A stretch of 41,084 nt of DNA, from the NCBI GenBank assembly GCA_015179045.1, contig WHUZ01000188.1, positions 1 through 41,084 on the forward strand, written 5' to 3'. Below are positions 37,567-41,084 of this stretch, piece by piece; the first letter of the stretch is position 1; every line of letters begins with the position of its first letter. The position numbers and the translations under genes are program-made. The stretch is from Kalaharituber pfeilii. Lineage: Eukaryota > Ascomycota > Pezizomycetes > Pezizales > Pezizaceae. A model generated the notes under the pieces. It was not told the origin of the DNA and did no database searches. It saw nothing but the letters and a program-made list of their open reading frames with translations.

Positions 37567-38803
37567 GTTTTGCTTGAAGTATTTCCTGTCTAAGGGCCGT
37601 TGGTATCACAAACCGGTTGTTGTGTAGGACTACTTCGTCACAGATACTGAATCGTTTATCGACGTTATCGTTCTTCTGCTGGATGCGTTCCTTAAGTGGA
37701 GTATACCATTTGTTCTTTTTCCCTTCTTCGATTAGCTTGCTCCTCCATTCGTCAGTTAATGCTACTACTTTCAGAGCTTTTATTGTTCTTGCAGTCAAAA
37801 TTTCTTCCTCTTCCTGCTACGTTCCTTCTTCCCAGAACTTAGTTTCTTGCTGATCTCGCTGTCTACTCCCTTTCTTAAGGGCGTGATCACCACGTCTGGA
37901 TAAAGCATCTGCCTTGGCATTCGCTTTTCCTTTTCGGTAGATGATTGTATAGTCGAATGGGGCAAGTTTTTCTGCCCATCGTGCTTGACGGCGAGATAGC
38001 TTCTTAATGGTGTTGAAGATCCGGAGATTGTCGTGGTCAGTATAGACTTTGATACTGTGCTTAGCACCTTCACAGTATTCTCTCCAGGTATCTGTCATAC
38101 ATTCCACCATAGCCAGCATCTCCTTGTCGAAGATGTCATAGTTAATTTCGGCTGGGGTGAACTTCCGGGAATGGAACGCAACTGGGTGTAGTTTGCCGTC
38201 TTCTTGCTTCTGACTTAGGATCCCTCCAAGTGCGAAGTCGCTTGCATCCGTTTCCGGAATGATTTCGTGTTCTGGGTGGTAGTGTGCTAGAATCGGAGCA
38301 GTCGTGAAAGCTTCCTTAAGTTGTTGGAAAGCTTCCTCTTGCGGAGGTCTCCAGACTAGCTTTGCCTCTTTATTGAGTAGTCGAGTTAGAGGTAAGCATA
38401 TCTTACTGTAGTCCTTAATGAAGCGTCGGTAGAAGTTAGTAAATCCTAGGAAGGATTGTATATCTGTCTTCAAGTTGGAGTGTTCATTAGTACCAGGGGT
38501 CTTCCAATCAAGGATAGCTTGGATTTTATCAGTGGACATTGAGATTCCTTTCCCCGAGATGTGATAACCCAAAAATTCAACTTCCTCCACGCACCACTCG
38601 CATTTTTCCTCTTGTATAGCCAAACCATTTTCCTGTAGCCTGCGCAACACCTCTTCCAGGATTGTATTATGTTCTTCTAGGGTTTCGGCATATATTAGTA
38701 GGTCGTCGATGTATGCCAGTAAACCCTGATCGATTATGTCTTTGAAGATTTCATTCATGAACTCCTGGAAGGTTGCTGGTGCATTGCAGAGTCCGAATGG
38801 CAT
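37490..38803 (-). pseudogene. Gypsy2 RT 3' half, RNase H and zinc finger
   Basis: 37817-38803 is open through MPFGLCNAPATFQ, LLAYIDDLLIYA, the thumb, TDASDFALGG, YTDHDNL and KADALSR. A stop separates 37490-37798, which carries the start of the HHCC finger (HDHPLAGH). One extra T in a run near 37530 shifts the frame inside the finger relative to Gypsy1. Confidence 0.87.
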
Positions 38804-39424
38804 AACTGTGTATTCGTAGTGGTCGTACCGAGTCCTAAAGGCTGTCTTCTACTCATCCCCTTTAGCAATTCGTACCAAGTTGTATCCTTCTTTAAGTCAA
38901 GGGCGGTGAAGTATTTGCCCTTGCGGAGTCGGTCTCGGAGTTCTGCTATTAGTGGGAGGGGTAGCGGTTCTTGATAGTGATTCGGTTAAGGCCTCTATAA
39001 TCGACACACATGCGTAGTTTGCCATTCTTTTTTGGGACAAACAGGATAGGTGCACCTGCCGGGGATTGTGAGGGTCGGATCTTTCCTTCTTTTAACATCT
39101 GTTCGATATATTCTTTAAGGATTTCCAATTCCTTCTCACTTAATCGGTAAATAGGTCCCCATGGAGGTTGTTGTCCTTCTTGTAGAGGTATGCGATGGTC
39201 GTATGATCGGTGCGGGGGTAGTTTTGCTGCGGTCTCGGGGTCGAAAACCTTCGGAATTTCTTCTTCCATGCTGCTAGGTCAAAGGTCACCTGCTTGCCAG
39301 CTTCCGTTTGGTAGATGCGCACTTGGGGTGTTTTTCGTCCCATGATACGCATATATCCACCAAAAAACACTTGCCTCCTGCCATTCTTCAGTCGTGTAAA
39401 GTTCCTCCGCTTCACAAAGTTCAA
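38804..39424 (-). pseudogene. Gypsy2 RT 5' half, frameshifted
   Basis: Contains [20 protein letters not shown]. Single-base losses near 38957 and 39253 and a 3-bp loss near 38888 break the frame relative to Gypsy1. Upstream VFFGGYMRIMGRKTPQV matches the Gypsy1 linker between protease and RT. Confidence 0.8.
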
Positions 39425-39946
39425 AGCGCCTAGCCTTAATGTGTTCCGAGCATTTGGCGTGATTTAGTTCAACATAGTCCAAGTCCCAATCAATGTATGG
39501 CTGGTGACTAGCCATCCACGTCATTGACAAGAGTGCATCATAGTCCTTTCCTCATCACCCATGTCGAAGTCGATGAGTTCTTTATGAACTTTACCGGTAT
39601 CATCGATAAGGGTCATTTGGAGCTTTGGGGTATACTCTGTCCCAGTGTTTGGTAAGGGCACACCTGCCGGCTCCTCTGAACTTGATGGGGAATTTTCTTT
39701 TGATGCGTGGGATTGGTACTTTGTTGAGAGCATTGACGTTTCTGCTCCTGGGTCGATACATACTCTAATCATTACTGATTTTGAGATACGTTTTCCTTCC
39801 ATTTTAGCTCGGCTTTGCGAATGATTGATTTCTTTGCTGGAGGTCCTTCGAGGATTGGAGGAGGAGTGAGGCCAACTGGAGGAGGAGGAGGGGCAGACAC
39901 TTCGTTGGCTAAGATCTGCCTTTCTAGTTTTCCGACTCGGATTCAT
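39425..39946 (-). pseudogene. Gypsy2 protease region
   Basis: Retains the putative catalytic CIDPGAETSML (Asp and Gly intact). Indels near 39550, 39725 and 39790-39930 put the Pro-rich linker and the catalytic block in different frames compared with Gypsy1. Confidence 0.72.
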
Positions 39947-41084
39947 CGAGAGTGGTGATGCGTGATGCTAGGCTGCAAGCCTGTTATCCCAGCCGAGTCT
40001 CCTTTGTTTTCTTGTTTAATTTTCCTTACCTCCTTTTTGTCCTCCTTCTTGTCGTCATCTCTCTTCCTCTTATTACCCCGACTGATTAGTTGGCTGGGTC
40101 GTCTTCTCACTCCTTCACGATTTCCGTAGCCACGCATTTGCTGAAAGTGTGGCCTTTTCTTCATAGCGAGAGCATTTCCCATCGGCCTTCCATTTGGCGC
40201 TGAGTTCCTTGGAGGAGCCGGGGAGGTATGGGCTGGGCTTAGAGGTCGTAGTTTCCACACTGTCCTTCTTCTTCTCTGAAGATTGTTTCCCCTTTGAATG
40301 GCCACTAGGTTTGTTACCACCACTGTGACCCACAACTTGCGTTGTTCGCTCGTCCCGCATGCCAACTGCTATTACGCTTTGCACCAGTCATCAAGCGATT
40401 CATTGGGTACTCCTGGCTGCATGAGGAAGAATTGGGCAATGTTTCTTTTCAACCCTTTGACTACCTTGTCCTTGAATGTTTTTTCGTCGTAATTGGCTAG
40501 GTGGTTCATTTTCTTCATGGCGTTGATATAGTCCATGATTTTGCCCTTCTGCGTGTAGGTATCGAGTTTATCTCGCATTTGCTGCTCTTGCATGTGGATT
40601 CCCATTCCCTCTGCCAAAATCGTCCATCCATTTTCCAATGTGGTATCTCTCCGAGCCCCCGAACCCATGTACATATGTTTGTTTTGGCTATGCTATCTGC
40701 TGCCTCCTTGGTTAGAGATCGGGATGCATACAGAATTTTGGTATCTTCTTCAGCAAAGGTTCGGCGGTGCTCTCGGAGGTATACTAAGTCCATTACTTCA
40801 GGACTTCCATACTTGTAGTCCGTCCAGGTTGCCATCCCAAGTTCTTAGAGTCCGGGAGGCGGGCGAATGGGAATGTACTGGCCAGTGGGTTCGGGTTCAG
40901 GTGAATCCCATCGTCTGGTTTTCGTGCCTGGCTTTCTTTCTTAGAGAAGGAGATGGTGCTGGTCGGATGGAGAGGACAGTGGTCACTGTTCGTGACGGAG
41001 ATGGTGATCTAGTTGGCGGTCGGTGAGGGCGGAAGTTTGACTTCAAGAGCTGTTATTTTGTCTTGCAGCTCTTTATTCTGGTTC
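39935..41084 (-). pseudogene. Gypsy2 gag, C-terminal two thirds
   Basis: Capsid-like sequences (NAMKKMNHLANYDEKTF) match Gypsy1. The zinc knuckle is degraded by frameshift (KCSRYEEKATLS instead of CSRCGRKGHTFS). GKQSSEKKKD keeps the CAA that is TAA in Gypsy1. Gag again ends ...ESEN-TAG, at the same site as in Gypsy1. It continues beyond the window. Confidence 0.8.

Larger units (their letters stand above)
35221..41084 (-). mobile_element. Gypsy2: second chromovirus copy, cut by the window edge
   Basis: Same family and orientation as Gypsy1. The 3' LTR (35221-35858), integrase, RT-RNase H, protease and part of gag are present; the 5' LTR lies beyond 41084. Coding regions contain several single-base indels but retain key catalytic residues better than Gypsy1. 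Confidence 0.92.

Overview
The window looks like repeat-dominated heterochromatin of a filamentous fungus, most likely a Pezizomycotina ascomycete. Reasons: LINEs of the Tad/I type with a fused RNase H and CCHC end, a Ty3/Gypsy chromovirus with a chromodomain integrase, a fungal-type intron (GTAAGT, TACTAAC, short branch-to-AG distance), and many C-to-T/G-to-A changes that resemble RIP (repeat-induced point mutation). No alignments or database searches were run. Family names come from motifs read by eye.

Layout. (1) 1-2.5 kb: a frameshifted, 5'-truncated LINE inserted in a Thr/Pro-rich reading frame. (2) 2.5-5.9 kb: several unrelated minisatellites, broken up by tiny retro-insertions that carry only a LINE 3' end. 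(3) 5.95-7.85 kb, minus strand: the only plausible intact gene, a two-exon 330-residue protein whose C-terminus resembles a 2-oxoglutarate/Fe(II) oxygenase; its 899-bp intron is almost filled by a 43-bp minisatellite. (4) 8.5-13.9 kb: non-coding, with a 408-bp MITE containing nested inverted repeats, a 421-bp pogo-like MITE, a tRNA-like sequence and about 60-bp satellite units in larger repeated modules. (5) 13.9-21.2 kb: a tandem duplication of a complex non-coding unit containing a 140-bp CpG-rich satellite; the second copy is decayed toward A+T. (6) 21.2-26.2 kb: A+T-rich, RIP-like LINE relics with nested tail insertions on both strands. (7) 26.4-34.0 kb: a complete but dead Gypsy chromovirus with 5-bp target duplications, sitting inside an older degenerate reading frame. 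(8) 34.4-35.2 kb: a charged coiled-coil relic. (9) 35.2 kb to the right edge: a second copy of the same chromovirus, cut by the window.

Two observations stand out. First, two families of LINE 3' ends (called tail A and tail B here) recur at least 15 times, often as inserts of about 40-60 bp with clear target-site duplications. This suggests reverse transcriptase that often aborts just after priming. Second, the minisatellite-bearing intron is stop-free in all three sense frames, and in the frame continuous with exon 1 the first stop is the TAA inside the branch-point sequence.
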